Source: Peterkaempfera bronchialis
Lineage (GTDB): Bacteria; Actinomycetota; Actinomycetes; Streptomycetales; Streptomycetaceae
Length of the DNA stretch: 64,000 nt
Reading direction: 5' to 3'
Assembly (NCBI RefSeq): GCF_003258605.2
Contig: NZ_CP031264.1
Span: 372,001 to 436,000, forward strand
In this document: piece by piece, positions 9,201-16,684 of the stretch
Layout: each line of letters starts with the position of its first letter
How positions within the stretch are numbered: the stretch's first letter is position 1
Program-made: the position numbers and the translations under genes
Notes under the pieces: model-generated
Databases searched by the model: none
The model's input: the letters and a program-made list of their open reading frames with translations, nothing else
What the model was told of the DNA's origin: nothing

Positions 9201-9746
9201 TCAGGCGGCCTGCGCGGTGATCAGCCGCAGGGTCTCGTCGCGCAGTGCGTCCGGGTCCGTCCCGGTGTCGGCGAGCAGCCGGGACGCCCGGCCGCTCCCC
9301 TCGCGGAGCAGCCCCAGCAGCAGATGGCCGGTCCCGATGTGGCGGTGCTTGAGGCGCAGGGCCTCGCGCAGGGAGAGTTCCAGGGTCTTCTTGGCCCGGT
9401 CGGTGAAGGGGGTACGGCCCATCCGCCCGGTGCGGTGGCCCCGGGGGTCCAGCGCGCCCGGCCCGAAGCTCTCCTCGGTGGCCCGGCGCACCTGGTCCAG
9501 GTCGATGCCCAGGGTCGCCAGTGCCTGCGGGTCGAGCCCGTCGTCGGCCGGGTCGGCGATCCGGCCGCGCAGGTCGGCCGGGTCCAGGCCGTGTCCGCGC
9601 AGCACCCGGGCGGCGGGGCCGCTGCCCTCGTCCAGCAGGGCGATCAGCAGGTGCTCGGTGCCGACGCGGGGGTGGTGGAGGCTGCGGGCCTCCTGCTGGG
9701 CGAGCATGACCACCCGGCGCGCGTCGTCGGTGAAACGCTCGAACAT
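9201..9746 (-). CDS. Clp N-terminal (repeat) domain protein
   Basis: 181-residue protein made of two Clp-N repeats only: FERFTDDARRVVMLAQQEAR with RVGTEHLLIALLDEG, then TDRAKKTLELSLREAL with HIGTGHLLLGLLREG. These are the substrate/adaptor-binding repeats of ClpA/ClpC, but no AAA+ ATPase follows, so it may act as an adaptor or a competitor for Clp substrates. Start chosen at ATG 9746, which is 8 nt from the ribosome binding site AAGGAG; another ATG at 9752 overlaps the upstream HTH stop as ATGA but is only 2 nt from that site. It is co-transcribed and nearly overlapping with the HTH gene, whose operator array controls both. Confidence 0.9.
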   Translation of the reverse strand: MFERFTDDARRVVMLAQQEARSLHHPRVGTEHLLIALLDEGSGPAARVLRGHGLDPADLRGRIADPADDGLDPQALATLGIDLDQVRRATEESFGPGALDPRGHRTGRMGRTPFTDRAKKTLELSLREALRLKHRHIGTGHLLLGLLREGSGRASRLLADTGTDPDALRDETLRLITAQAA

Positions 9747-9748
9747 CG

Positions 9749-9982
9749 TCATCGCTCCTTGCTGAGGATCCGGCGGCTGCCGCCGTGCTTCTTGTGGACC
9801 GCCTGTCGGCTGACGCCGAGGCAGACGGCGATGTCCTGCCAGGACCACCCCTGGTCGCGGGCATTGCCGACCTGGAGTGCCTCCAGGCGGTCGGCCAGTT
9901 CACGCAGCGCGCGGACCGCCCGCAGCCCCACTGCCGGGTCACGGCTGCTCGCCTCCTGGGCGAGCTGTACTCCATCGCTCAT
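9749..9982 (-). CDS. Small helix-turn-helix regulator coupled to Clp-N gene
   Basis: 77-residue DNA-binding protein. The C-terminal half is a classic HTH (WSWQDIAVCLGVSRQAVHKK) preceded by an amphipathic helix (LRELADRLEALQVGNARDQG). Such HTH proteins are regularly paired with Clp-N-domain genes in streptomycetes. The ATG at 9982 lacks a ribosome binding site but sits exactly six bases after a -10 hexamer, so the mRNA is probably leaderless; an in-frame ATG at 10003 would lie inside the promoter. GTCAA/TTGAC half-sites cover the promoter, consistent with autoregulation. Its stop is 2 bp before the Clp-N start, implying translational coupling. Confidence 0.85.
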   Translation of the reverse strand: MSDGVQLAQEASSRDPAVGLRAVRALRELADRLEALQVGNARDQGWSWQDIAVCLGVSRQAVHKKHGGSRRILSKER

Positions 9983-9985
9983 GGT

Positions 9986-10030
9986 GTCAATGTAGGTTGA
10001 CATTCGCGCGGACGTCAACCCCGGTTGACA
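9986..10030. promoter_or_regulatory. Shared operator and divergent promoters (HTH-ClpN / ThuA)
   Basis: Four half-sites alternate: GTCAA (9986), GTTGAC (9996), GTCAAC (10014), GTTGAC (10024). The last two form a perfect inverted repeat GTCAACC-CC-GGTTGAC (10014-10029). On the minus strand the -35 TTGACG (10013-10018) and -10 TACATT (9989-9994) have an 18-bp spacer. On the plus strand TTGACA (10025-10030) with GATCAT (10049-10054) could drive the ThuA gene. The half-sites overlap both -35 boxes, as expected for repression. Confidence 0.65.
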
Positions 10031-10061
10031 TCGAACCCGCCGGCAGCCGATCATGGACGCC

Positions 10062-10742
10062 ATGCCCGCATCCGACGCCCTCTCGGCGGTCCTTGTCTTC
10101 ACCCGCACCACCGACTACCGCCATGACTCCATCCCGGCGGGCGTCGCAGCCCTGCGGGAACTCGGCGACGCGCACGGCTTCGCCGTCGAGGCGTCGGAGG
10201 ATCCGGCCGTCTTCACCGACGCGGCCCTGGCCGGGCGCAGCGCGGTGGTCTTCCTCTCGACCAGCGGTGAGGTGCTGGACCCGGCGGGGCGCGAGGCGCT
10301 GCGCCGCTACCTCGCCTCGGGCGGCGGCTTCATGGGGGTGCACTCCGCGTCCTGCACCGAGGAGGACTGGCCCTGGTTCGGCGGGCTGCTGGGCGCCCGC
10401 TTCGCCAGGCATCCGGAGCCGCAGCCGGCCGTGGTCACCGTGGAGGACCGCACCCATCCGGCCACCGCCCACCTGCCGCACCAGTGGCGGTGGAGCGACG
10501 AGTGGTACGACTTCCGGACCAATCCGCGCCCGGATGTCCACGTCCTGGCCTCGGTCGACGAGTCCGGCTACCGGGGCGGCGGCATGGGCGCCGACCATCC
10601 CCTGGTCTGGTGCCACCCGCACGGGGGCGGCCGCGCCTTCTACACCGCGCTGGGGCACGCCGCCGAGGCGTATGCCGACCCCGACTTCCGCCGCCACCTG
10701 CTCGGCGGCCTCACCTGGGCGGCCGGGGCCGACGCCCGGTAG
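10062..10742 (+). CDS. ThuA-like (trehalose utilisation) glutamine amidotransferase-fold protein
   Basis: 226-residue ThuA domain protein: VLVFTRTTDYRHDSIPAG at the N-terminus, AVVFLSTSGEVL, GGGFMGVHSAS, then HPLVWCHPHGGGRAFYTALGH near the end, a pattern shared with actinobacterial ThuA domains that often decorate secreted glycoside hydrolases. No signal peptide is present, so it is probably cytosolic. The function of stand-alone ThuA proteins in sugar metabolism is poorly defined. Start taken at ATG 10062, seven bases after a -10-like GATCAT; ATG 10053 is also in frame but lies within that hexamer. It shares an operator region with the divergent HTH-ClpN pair. Confidence 0.82.
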   Translation: MPASDALSAVLVFTRTTDYRHDSIPAGVAALRELGDAHGFAVEASEDPAVFTDAALAGRSAVVFLSTSGEVLDPAGREALRRYLASGGGFMGVHSASCTEEDWPWFGGLLGARFARHPEPQPAVVTVEDRTHPATAHLPHQWRWSDEWYDFRTNPRPDVHVLASVDESGYRGGGMGADHPLVWCHPHGGGRAFYTALGHAAEAYADPDFRRHLLGGLTWAAGADAR

Positions 10743-10763
10743 CGGCGGGTCCGCCCGTCCGGC

Positions 10764-11129
10764 TCACCGGTACGCCGAGGCCGGGGCGTAGACGGAGGTC
10801 GGGTCGGACTGGCCGGGCTGCGCGGCGGGCCTGGCCGTGAAGCAGTAGGTGACATCGTCGACGGCCAGTTCCAGTACATAGGTGCATCCGGCGCTCAGCG
10901 CGGTGAAGGCCCTGAGGTACTCGTCGGCGTCCCGGAGCTCCCCCCAGACGGTGTGCAGGCCCGGCTCGTCCAGCTGGACCCCGATGTCCAGGGCCCGCGC
11001 CAGCAGCCAGTACGCCGCCACGGCCGGCGACCCGGCGTCACACCGGTCCAGCAGGTACGGGTAGCCGCCCTGGTCGGCCGCCGGGCGGGCCGTCTGCTCG
11101 CATCTGAAGCAGAATGCCTGCTCACGCAC
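10764..11129 (-). CDS. Unknown small protein, family A (paralogue at 14892-15272)
   Basis: About 121 residues from a GTG at 11129; an ATG at 11213 would add 28 Arg-rich residues. No ribosome binding site decides between them; I prefer 11129 because similarity to the paralogue begins there. The core reads AAYWLLARALDIGVQLDEPGL and later ELAVDDVTYCFTARP. The protein at 14892-15272 has the same scheme (AAMEWLCARLTEIAEQLDPPAL, then DILQDEVCYTVG). Both have scattered aromatic and Cys residues, no signal peptide and no membrane segment. Function not recognised. Divergent from the MarR gene. Confidence 0.65.
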   Translation of the reverse strand: MREQAFCFRCEQTARPAADQGGYPYLLDRCDAGSPAVAAYWLLARALDIGVQLDEPGLHTVWGELRDADEYLRAFTALSAGCTYVLELAVDDVTYCFTARPAAQPGQSDPTSVYAPASAYR

Positions 11130-11298
11130 GACCGGCCGCCGGGAACGCGTTAACGGATTCTGCCGCCATGCTTGCCGGGACCTCTCCACTTGGTTCGGAA
11201 CGTCCGAGATCATGTGGCGCTACGAGGTCGACGCGGTACTCTCCGCTTCCCCCGCCTCTCAGGGTGACGCCACCTGGATGGTCTAGGCAAGTGTCAAT

Positions 11299-11340
11299 GG
11301 CTATGTCATGACAATGATCCGGCCAATAGCCAGCTACGCT
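11299..11340 (+). promoter_or_regulatory. MarR gene promoter with palindromic operator
   Basis: A perfect 10-bp palindrome TGTCATGACA (11304-11313) lies within a wider inverted repeat GGCTAT (11299-11304) / ATAGCC (11326-11331). The -10 TACGCT (11335-11340) is followed by six bases and ATG 11347, with no ribosome binding site. This is the layout of an autoregulated, leaderless MarR gene. No good -35 is seen. Confidence 0.55.
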
Positions 11341-11346
11341 GAACAA

Positions 11347-11799
11347 ATGACCTCCGATGAACCGCGCGTCGACCCGACCGGGATCGACCCGGCCGCAGTG
11401 GACCTGCGGCTCGGCGTCATGCGCCTGGCCCGCCGGCTGCGTGCCGAACGCGAGCCGGACGGGCTGGCCCTCGGCCGGGTCTCGGTGCTCGACCGCCTGG
11501 AGCGCGACGGCCCGGCCACCGCCAGCGCGCTGGCCGCCGCCGAGCGCATCACCCCGCAGTCGATGGCCCGCATCGTCCGGTACCTCGCCGGTGCGGGGCT
11601 GATCGAGCGCGACCAGGACCCTTCGGACCACCGGGCGGCCATCCTGCGGATCACCGAGGAGGGCCGCGAGCTGGCCCTGTGCGACCGCCGGCAGCGCGAC
11701 GCCTGGCTCTCCCGGGCCATGGCCGCCCACCTCACCGAGGTCGAACGGGATGTGCTGCTGCTCGCCGCGCGCCTGATGGACCGGCTGGCCGCCGCCTGA
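11347..11799 (+). CDS. MarR-family transcriptional regulator
   Basis: 150-residue winged-helix protein. The MarR core is complete: LGRVSVLDRLERDGPATASALAA, recognition helix ITPQSMARIVRYLAGAGL, then the wing IERDQDPSDHRAAILRIT, with flanking dimerisation helices. The DxRxxxL-like wing (DPSDHRAAIL) is typical. Start taken at ATG 11347 because a -10 hexamer ends six bases before it; an in-frame ATG at 11308 would fall inside the palindromic operator. Target genes are unknown; the divergent family A protein is the nearest candidate. Confidence 0.88.
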   Translation: MTSDEPRVDPTGIDPAAVDLRLGVMRLARRLRAEREPDGLALGRVSVLDRLERDGPATASALAAAERITPQSMARIVRYLAGAGLIERDQDPSDHRAAILRITEEGRELALCDRRQRDAWLSRAMAAHLTEVERDVLLLAARLMDRLAAA

Positions 11800-11951
11800 C
11801 GCGGCGGAGCCGAGCCGCCCCGCACCGCCGCTCCCGGGTCGGTCGGAGAAAGGCAGCCTGGCTGACCTGTGTCATCGACAGGCGGAGGCTTCCCGTCCGG
11901 ATCACCGCGCCGATCGCGGTGGTTCCGGGTCTCCGGGGCCGCGCCTCGCCG

Positions 11952-12347
11952 CTACCGCTGCTTGCCGGTCTGCGTTCCCGGCGCGGCGGCAGGCGGTTCA
12001 CCGTCCGGCCGGGTCCTGGCGCGGGTCCGGGGCGAGCGCAGCCGCAGGCCGCGTCCGGACCGCCGCGAGCCGGTGCCGGTCGCACGCAGGCGGCCGGTGG
12101 CATCGCCGGGCGGGGCCGCGAGCGCTGCGGGAGGTACGGGGGGCGCGGGTGGTACGGGAGGCGCAGGGGGGCCGGAAGGCGCCGGAGCGGGTGGGACGGG
12201 CGGCCGGGAGAGCACCGCCTGCATGCGCTGGTACTGGTCGAGCTCGCGCCATGGCTTGCGGGGCCGGTGGCGCTGGGCCCGTACGGCCCAGAGAGCGGCG
12301 CCGAAAGCGGCGAACACCGGGATCAGCAGCCAGAGCAGAGCATCCAC
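11952..12347 (-). CDS. Small single-pass membrane protein with Pro-rich tail
   Basis: 131 residues from GTG 12347. One N-terminal transmembrane helix (VDALLWLLIPVFAAFGAALW) is followed by a basic cytoplasmic segment RHRPRKPWRELDQYQRMQAV, then a Pro/Ala-rich stretch with repeated PPAPP units and an Arg-rich end. Streptomycetes commonly carry short membrane proteins that begin LLWLLIP and continue with a basic ELxxYxR helix; no function is known. The start is supported by the hydrophobic segment, not by a clear ribosome binding site. It lies about 100 bp downstream of the DedA gene, same strand. Confidence 0.65.
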   Translation of the reverse strand: MDALLWLLIPVFAAFGAALWAVRAQRHRPRKPWRELDQYQRMQAVLSRPPVPPAPAPSGPPAPPVPPAPPVPPAALAAPPGDATGRLRATGTGSRRSGRGLRLRSPRTRARTRPDGEPPAAAPGTQTGKQR

Positions 12348-12450
12348 GGCAGGCGTGCCCCCATTCCGGGTGGGAGTTGGGCGAATGCCCGGCGGCCGGA
12401 CCACTGACGGCTGCCGGGCACAGGGCCTCGCCTGCCCGCTCCCGCTCCTC

Positions 12451-13125
12451 TCATCTGCCGCCATCGGAGTGACGCCCGGGCGGGCGTTCCGCATCCGCCT
12501 CGGGAGCCGCGGTGCGGCGGCGGTGCAGCAGATGGCGGGCGATCAGCGCCGCGACCAGGACTCCCAGGCCGATGAGCAGCCAGCGCTGATAGCGGTGGAC
12601 CTGCTGGTAGATCGCCCCGATGTGGGTACCCGCCGCATAGCCCAGCCCGGCCCACAGGCCGACCCAGAGGACCGCGCCCAGGGTGTTGAAGAAGAGGAAG
12701 CGCCGCCAGTGCATCCCGGCGGTGCCCGCGATGATGCCGTTGGCCTGGCGCAGCCCCTCCACAAACCGGGCGATGGTCACCACCTTGGCGCCGTGGCGGA
12801 CGAAGAACTGCTCGGCGCGCTCGAACCGCTCGGGGGTGAGCAGCACATAGCGGCCCCAGCGGTGGACGAAGGCCCGACCGCCGCTGCGGCCGACCAGATA
12901 GCCGATGTTGTCCCCGACGACTGCGGCGGCGACCGCGACGGCGCCGACCGCGAAGATGTTCAACTGCCCGGCGCCGGCATACACGGCCGCGGCGATCAGG
13001 ATCGTCTCGCCGGGGGCGGGCACCCCGAAGTCCTCCACCAGGACCAGCCCGCCGACTGCGGCATAGCCGTAGTGCTCCAGCAGTGGGGCCAGATGGGCCA
13101 GGGGGCCGGGCAGCGGCGGAGCCAT
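12451..13125 (-). CDS. DedA-family membrane protein (SNARE-associated/VTT domain)
   Basis: 224-residue integral membrane protein of the DedA family, linked to lipid flipping (undecaprenyl phosphate or phosphatidylethanolamine in characterised members). Key features: VEDFGVPAPGETILIAAA, GDNIGYLVGRSGGR, then the VTIARFVEGLRQANGIIAGTAGM block with the essential Arg and Gly, and two C-terminal helices. The cytoplasmic tail is short and basic. The ATG at 13125 follows a -10 TAGGGT (13132-13137) by six bases without a ribosome binding site, so leaderless translation is likely. Confidence 0.92.
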   Translation of the reverse strand: MAPPLPGPLAHLAPLLEHYGYAAVGGLVLVEDFGVPAPGETILIAAAVYAGAGQLNIFAVGAVAVAAAVVGDNIGYLVGRSGGRAFVHRWGRYVLLTPERFERAEQFFVRHGAKVVTIARFVEGLRQANGIIAGTAGMHWRRFLFFNTLGAVLWVGLWAGLGYAAGTHIGAIYQQVHRYQRWLLIGLGVLVAALIARHLLHRRRTAAPEADAERPPGRHSDGGR

Positions 13126-13208
13126 AGGGCCACCCTACGACGGGGGCGGACCGCAGGGCGGCCGGGAGCAGCCGGGCGGGGCGGGGCCGGGCGGGTCACC
13201 CGCGACGG

Positions 13209-13511
13209 TCAGTCCGAGACGCGGCTGCGGTTCTGATAGGCCAGGTCGGCGTAGTCAGGGTGACGCCCCATCCAGCCCGCGATGAACGGACAGGTGGCCA
13301 GCACCGGCAGGCCACGGGCCCGGGCGTCGTCCAGGGCGGCACGGGCCAGCGCACCGCCGACGCCCCGTCCCTCGAACGCGGGATCGACCTCGGTGTGGGG
13401 GTAGACCACGAGGCTGCCGCTGCGGATGTACTCGGCGAAGCCGGCCAGGGTGTCCCCCTGCCGGGCCTCGAAGCGCGTCCGTTCGGGCGCGTCGGTCACC
13501 ACGATCTCCAT
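13209..13511 (-). CDS. Small GNAT-type N-acetyltransferase (YjdJ-like)
   Basis: 100-residue single-domain acetyltransferase of the short GNAT_like/YjdJ class. The acetyl-CoA-binding region is seen as HTEVDPAFEGRGVGGALARA followed by RGLPVLATCPFIAGWMGRHPDY, the typical C-terminal signature of this family. Ribosome binding site AAGGAG is well placed before ATG 13511. The substrate is unknown. It lies downstream of a terminator, so it is likely transcribed on its own. Confidence 0.88.
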   Translation of the reverse strand: MEIVVTDAPERTRFEARQGDTLAGFAEYIRSGSLVVYPHTEVDPAFEGRGVGGALARAALDDARARGLPVLATCPFIAGWMGRHPDYADLAYQNRSRVSD

Positions 13512-13586
13512 GCGGTTCTCCTTCGGTCGGCCGCCGGACGCGACGGATATGACGGACACACATGTGACAGGCACGGACACGACGGA

Positions 13587-13620
13587 CCGGCGGGACCCGG
13601 AGTGATCCGAGTCCCGCCGG
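13587..13620 (-). terminator. Terminator hairpin
   Basis: 14-bp inverted repeat with one mismatch (CCGGCGGGACCCGG / CCGAGTCCCGCCGG), 6-nt loop, 20 bp after the stop of the secreted Gly/His-rich protein. Confidence 0.75.
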
Positions 13621-13639
13621 TGTCGGCGTCGACGAAACG

Positions 13640-14011
13640 TCAGAAGATGACCGTCACATTGTTGCCGCCCCAGCCTCCGAAGCCGCCGAAGCCGCCGAGG
13701 CCGCCGCCGAAGCCGCCGCCGAAGCCCCCGAGGAGGCCCTCGCCGAGGCCGAAGCCGCCGCGGTCGTAACCGCGGTCGATGCGCTCGTAGGTGTGGACCC
13801 GCTCGAAGCGCCCGAAGCTGCGGTCGAAGCCCCGCTCGAAGCCCCGGTCGAAGCCCCGGTGGTGGTGCCCGCAGTGGTGGTGACGGCCGAAGCCCTCGCC
13901 CCCGAAGCCCCCGCCGAACGAGGTGGCGCTGGCGGTTCCGGCGAGCGGGACGACGGTGGCGGCTGCGGCGAGTGCGGCGCCGGCGACGAGACGGGTGATG
14001 CGCTTGGACAT
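13640..14011 (-). CDS. Secreted Gly/His-rich small protein
   Basis: 123 residues with a clear Sec signal peptide (MSKRITRLVAGAALAAAATV, cleavage likely after AGTASA). The mature part is low complexity: a HHHCGHHH cluster, then repeats of RGFxRGFxR type (RGFDRGFERGFDRSFGRFER), then glycine-rich FGGGFGG runs. The His cluster suggests metal binding; the FGG repeats suggest a flexible or self-associating surface protein. Ribosome binding site AAAGGA precedes the ATG. Own terminator downstream. No family assigned. Confidence 0.8.
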   Translation of the reverse strand: MSKRITRLVAGAALAAAATVVPLAGTASATSFGGGFGGEGFGRHHHCGHHHRGFDRGFERGFDRSFGRFERVHTYERIDRGYDRGGFGLGEGLLGGFGGGFGGGLGGFGGFGGWGGNNVTVIF

Positions 14012-14690
14012 GGTGTTCCTTTCGGTGGTTGATCCGAACAACCGGTAAAGCCACCGTAAGCAAGTTCGAGAACTGGGCGCGCGTCGAAAATCCGTCTGAG
14101 TGATCGCACAGATGCATGGAGTAGTCACCCTGGTTCTGGCATCACCGCAGGTCAGAGCCACAATTCGGCGCTTGTAAACTTCCTGTCAGGTCTCCCGCAT
14201 CCCTACGCCGTCCGAGGGGCGGCGCCTCCGGCCGAGCCTCCCCGGCGTCCCCAGGGGCGACCCGCAGCGCGCACCGTCGAACAGCCCGGACGGCACGGAG
14301 CAGGCCATCCCGGTGTCGTCGGCCCATGGGCAGGGGCCGCCCGGGAGCGGCTCTGCAAGGTGTTGGGGGCAGCGGTCCGCTGGGCGGTGGCGGAAGTGGT
14401 CATCACCGCCGACCGCCCCACCGGTCCAGGTCTTCTGATGGGCCGTCATGGCCGATATCAGGCGGCGGTTTTCGGCGCTGCGCCCATGCGCGGCGGCCCA
14501 AGGCGGGCGCGGGGAGGGCCGGCCCGGGTCAGCTGCTCGGGGGGCTCTCCCAGTGGGCGGCGGCATCGGCGCCGTGGGTGCCGTCGGCGGTCTGGGCGGG
14601 TGGTCTTCCGCCCCTGGGCGCCGGTGATCTCCAGCTGCCAGCGGAGGCGCGGCTCGGCCGCCTCCCGCGGCGCGGTCGGCCGGAGGGCCC
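14012..14690. other. Gap without recognisable gene
   Basis: About 680 bp. The first 150 bp carry the promoter region of the secreted Gly/His-rich gene and are comparatively AT-rich. The rest is GC-rich and open in several frames, but no frame encodes a recognisable protein or has a credible start with a ribosome binding site. I see no tRNA, repeat or mobile element. Confidence 0.5.
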
Positions 14691-14843
14691 CTACTCCCGG
14701 CCCTCCTGGGCGCGGCGTTCGCCGTCCTCGCGGCCGGCCTCGTAGACGCGGCGTACGAAGTCGGCAGCCACCGTCTGGTCCAGGTCGTCGGTGAGCGCCA
14801 TCAGCTCGTTGGTGAAGCGGACCAGCGGATGCGGTGCGGTCAT
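14691..14843 (-). CDS. Unknown 50-residue protein
   Basis: Short acidic protein read from ATG 14843: MTAPHPLVRFTNELMALTDD, then LDQTVAADFVRRVYEAGRED and a charged end. It looks like two amphipathic helices. It lies 48 bp after the stop of the family A paralogue on the same strand and probably shares its transcript. Codon usage is normal for the genome. No family recognised; a TTG at 14879 would extend it by 12 residues. Confidence 0.5.
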   Translation of the reverse strand: MTAPHPLVRFTNELMALTDDLDQTVAADFVRRVYEAGREDGERRAQEGRE

Positions 14844-14891
14844 GGCTACCAGCAGACCGCCGGTGGTGCGGCGCCGCAACCCCGGCGGGGG

Positions 14892-15272
14892 TCACCCGTG
14901 CGGGCGGACGGAGCGATCCCGGTGGCGACCGGTGAGGGCAGGCTCCGGGGCGGGGACGGAGGCGGCGCCGCGCACCGTTCTGATGCCCACCGTGTAGCAG
15001 ACCTCGTCCTGGAGGATGTCGACGGAGACGCTGCGCCCGGCGCGGAGCCCGGTGACCCCTTCGGCGTACCGGCCGGGGTGGTGGACCCAGCCGGTGACGG
15101 TGGCCAGGGCGGGCGGGTCCAGCTGCTCCGCGATCTCCGTCAGCCGGGCGCAGAGCCACTCCATCGCCGCCTCGGCCGTCGCCACGAAGCACCCGCCGAG
15201 CACATAGGTGCGCTGCTCACCCGACTCCTGCGCCGCGGCACTGGTGCACCAGTACGCCGTCGAGGAAGCCAC
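14892..15272 (-). CDS. Unknown small protein, family A (paralogue of 10764-11129)
   Basis: 126 residues from GTG 15272 with a ribosome binding site (AGGAG, 7-nt spacing). The conserved core is AAMEWLCARLTEIAEQLDPP, followed by a TVTGW segment and DILQDEVCYTVGIRTVRG. This aligns end to end with the protein at 10764-11129: AA.W L.AR...I..QLD.P.L.TV.G, then Y......L.AG and (D)D..CYT. Cytosolic by prediction. The family is unknown to me; two copies 4 kb apart imply an old local duplication or independent expansion. Confidence 0.7.
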   Translation of the reverse strand: MASSTAYWCTSAAAQESGEQRTYVLGGCFVATAEAAMEWLCARLTEIAEQLDPPALATVTGWVHHPGRYAEGVTGLRAGRSVSVDILQDEVCYTVGIRTVRGAASVPAPEPALTGRHRDRSVRPHG

Positions 15273-15388
15273 GCGGATACTCCTGATGTCCGACCGGTTT
15301 TGCCCAGCATGCTGCCATGCTTCCGGCATATGCAGGGGGCGATTCGGTGACTCGGCAGGCCGCTTCGTCCGCCGCACGGGCGGCGCGG

Positions 15389-16231
15389 TCAGAGGGACCA
15401 GCGCGCGTCCGGGCGCCGCCTGGCGGTGAGCCGGGCCTGCCAGCGGCCGTCCTGGCGGGAGACCTCCAGGGGCAGCCCGAAGCAGGTCGACAGATGGTCC
15501 GAGGTGAGGGTGGCCACGGCCGTGCCACGGGCCACCGTGCAGCCCCGGCGGAGCAGCAGGGCGTGCCCGAAGGAGGCCGGCAGCTCCTCCAGGTGGTGGG
15601 TGACCAGCACCATGGTGAGGTCCGGCTGCTCGGCGGCGAGGGTGTCCAGGGCGTCGATGAGCTGCTCGCGGGAGGGCAGGTCGAGGGCGGCCCCGGGCTC
15701 GTCGAGCAGCAGCAGGCGGGGCTGCGGGACAAGCGCCCGGGCGATCCTGGCCCGGCTCTGCTCGCCCTGGGAGCAGAGCAGCATCTCCTGCTCGGCCAGC
15801 GGGCCGAGGCCCATCAGCTCCAGCGACTCCAGCGCCCGCTTGCGCTCGGCCTGGCCGTATCTGCCGGGCAGCGGCTGGACGGTGCCGGTGATCCCGGTGA
15901 GGACGTAGTCGCGGACCGTGAGCCGCTCCGGGACGCGGGTGGCGGCCGAGACATGGCCGACTTCGGCGCGCAGCTCCCTGAGGTCGGAGCGGCCCAGCCG
16001 GCGGCCGAGGATGTCCACGGTGCCGCTGCTGGGGTGCCGGACGGCTCCGGCGAGCGAGAGGACGGTGCTCTTGCCGGCGCCGTTGTGGCCGAGCAGCGCC
16101 CAGCGCTCGCCTCGGCGCACCTCCCAGTCGATGCCGGAGAGCAGCGTGTGCCGGCCGCGCGGGGTGTGCCGCCAGAGGTCGACGGCGGCCAGCCGCAGGA
16201 CGGGCTCGGATGCGGGGGCAGTGGGTTCCAC
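15389..16231 (-). CDS. ABC transporter ATP-binding protein (stand-alone)
   Basis: 280-residue ABC ATPase. Walker A is GHNGAGKST, Walker B LLLLDEP, H-loop VTHH. The signature is CSQGEQSRARIARAL instead of LSGGQ, a variant seen in stand-alone ModF-like or regulatory ABC proteins. No permease or binding-protein gene is adjacent, so a partner elsewhere or a non-transport role is possible. GTG 16231 is chosen for its ribosome binding site (AGGAAG, 9 nt). The flanking genes on the same strand are unknown small proteins. Confidence 0.85.
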   Translation of the reverse strand: MEPTAPASEPVLRLAAVDLWRHTPRGRHTLLSGIDWEVRRGERWALLGHNGAGKSTVLSLAGAVRHPSSGTVDILGRRLGRSDLRELRAEVGHVSAATRVPERLTVRDYVLTGITGTVQPLPGRYGQAERKRALESLELMGLGPLAEQEMLLCSQGEQSRARIARALVPQPRLLLLDEPGAALDLPSREQLIDALDTLAAEQPDLTMVLVTHHLEELPASFGHALLLRRGCTVARGTAVATLTSDHLSTCFGLPLEVSRQDGRWQARLTARRRPDARWSL

Positions 16232-16414
16232 GGGTGCAGTCTTCCTGGTTCCCGGGCGCGGCGGAGCAGTTGTCGGAGTCTGCCGGACGGCGCCCGTGCG
16301 CTGTGGTAGATCGGCGGAGCCGGTGCGGGCCGTGCGGGGTGCCGGGCGGCGCGGCCGGGAAGGGCGGCGGTGCGGCCACCGTACTATGCGCGGCAGGGGG
16401 CCCGGCATGCGGAT

Positions 16415-16441
16415 GCCCCGCGACGCCGGGCGGCGCGGGGC
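16415..16441 (-). terminator. Terminator hairpin
   Basis: GCCCCGCG / CGCGGGGC perfect 8-bp stem enclosing a further GC-rich hairpin, 25 bp after the stop of the small gene 16466-16678. Confidence 0.6.
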
Positions 16442-16465
16442 ACGGTGGAAGGGCGGTGCGGCCGG

Positions 16466-16678
16466 TCAGGCCGCCGTGCAGAGGCCGCTGCGCGGGGCGG
16501 AGCGCAGCGCAGCGAGGGCGGCGAGGTAGCCGGTGTGCAGGCGCTGGAGTTCGAGTACGGCCTCTCGGGACCAGTCGGTGCGCTGTGCGGCGAAGGCCCG
16601 CACGGCGTCATTGGCCGCGTCGACGTCGCGCTGGAGCGCGAGGACGTCGGTGGCGGCGGTGATCGGAACGTTATGCAT
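16466..16678 (-). CDS. Unknown 70-residue helical protein
   Basis: Predicted all-helical, cytosolic: TAATDVLALQRDVDAANDAV, then WSREAVLELQRLHTGYLAAL and a short tail. Heptad-like spacing of Leu/Val suggests a small coiled coil. No family recognised. The ATG at 16678 is exactly six bases after a -10 TACTCT (16685-16690) with -35 TTACGC 18 bp upstream and there is no ribosome binding site, which decides the start and indicates a leaderless mRNA. ATG 16696 is in frame but would overlap the promoter. Divergent from the aldo/keto reductase. Confidence 0.65.
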   Translation of the reverse strand: MHNVPITAATDVLALQRDVDAANDAVRAFAAQRTDWSREAVLELQRLHTGYLAALAALRSAPRSGLCTAA

Positions 16679-16684
16679 GATCAC

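Noticed and set aside
6637-9765. Long plus-strand open frame of over 1000 codons opposite pepN and the Clp-N gene
   Set aside because: Antisense shadow of genuine genes; composition (Gly/Val/Glu repeats) has no domain pattern.
14142-14690. Open minus- and plus-strand frames of 60-140 codons
   Set aside because: Low-complexity Arg/Pro/Ala composition typical of GC-rich shadow frames, no homology pattern, no ribosome binding sites.
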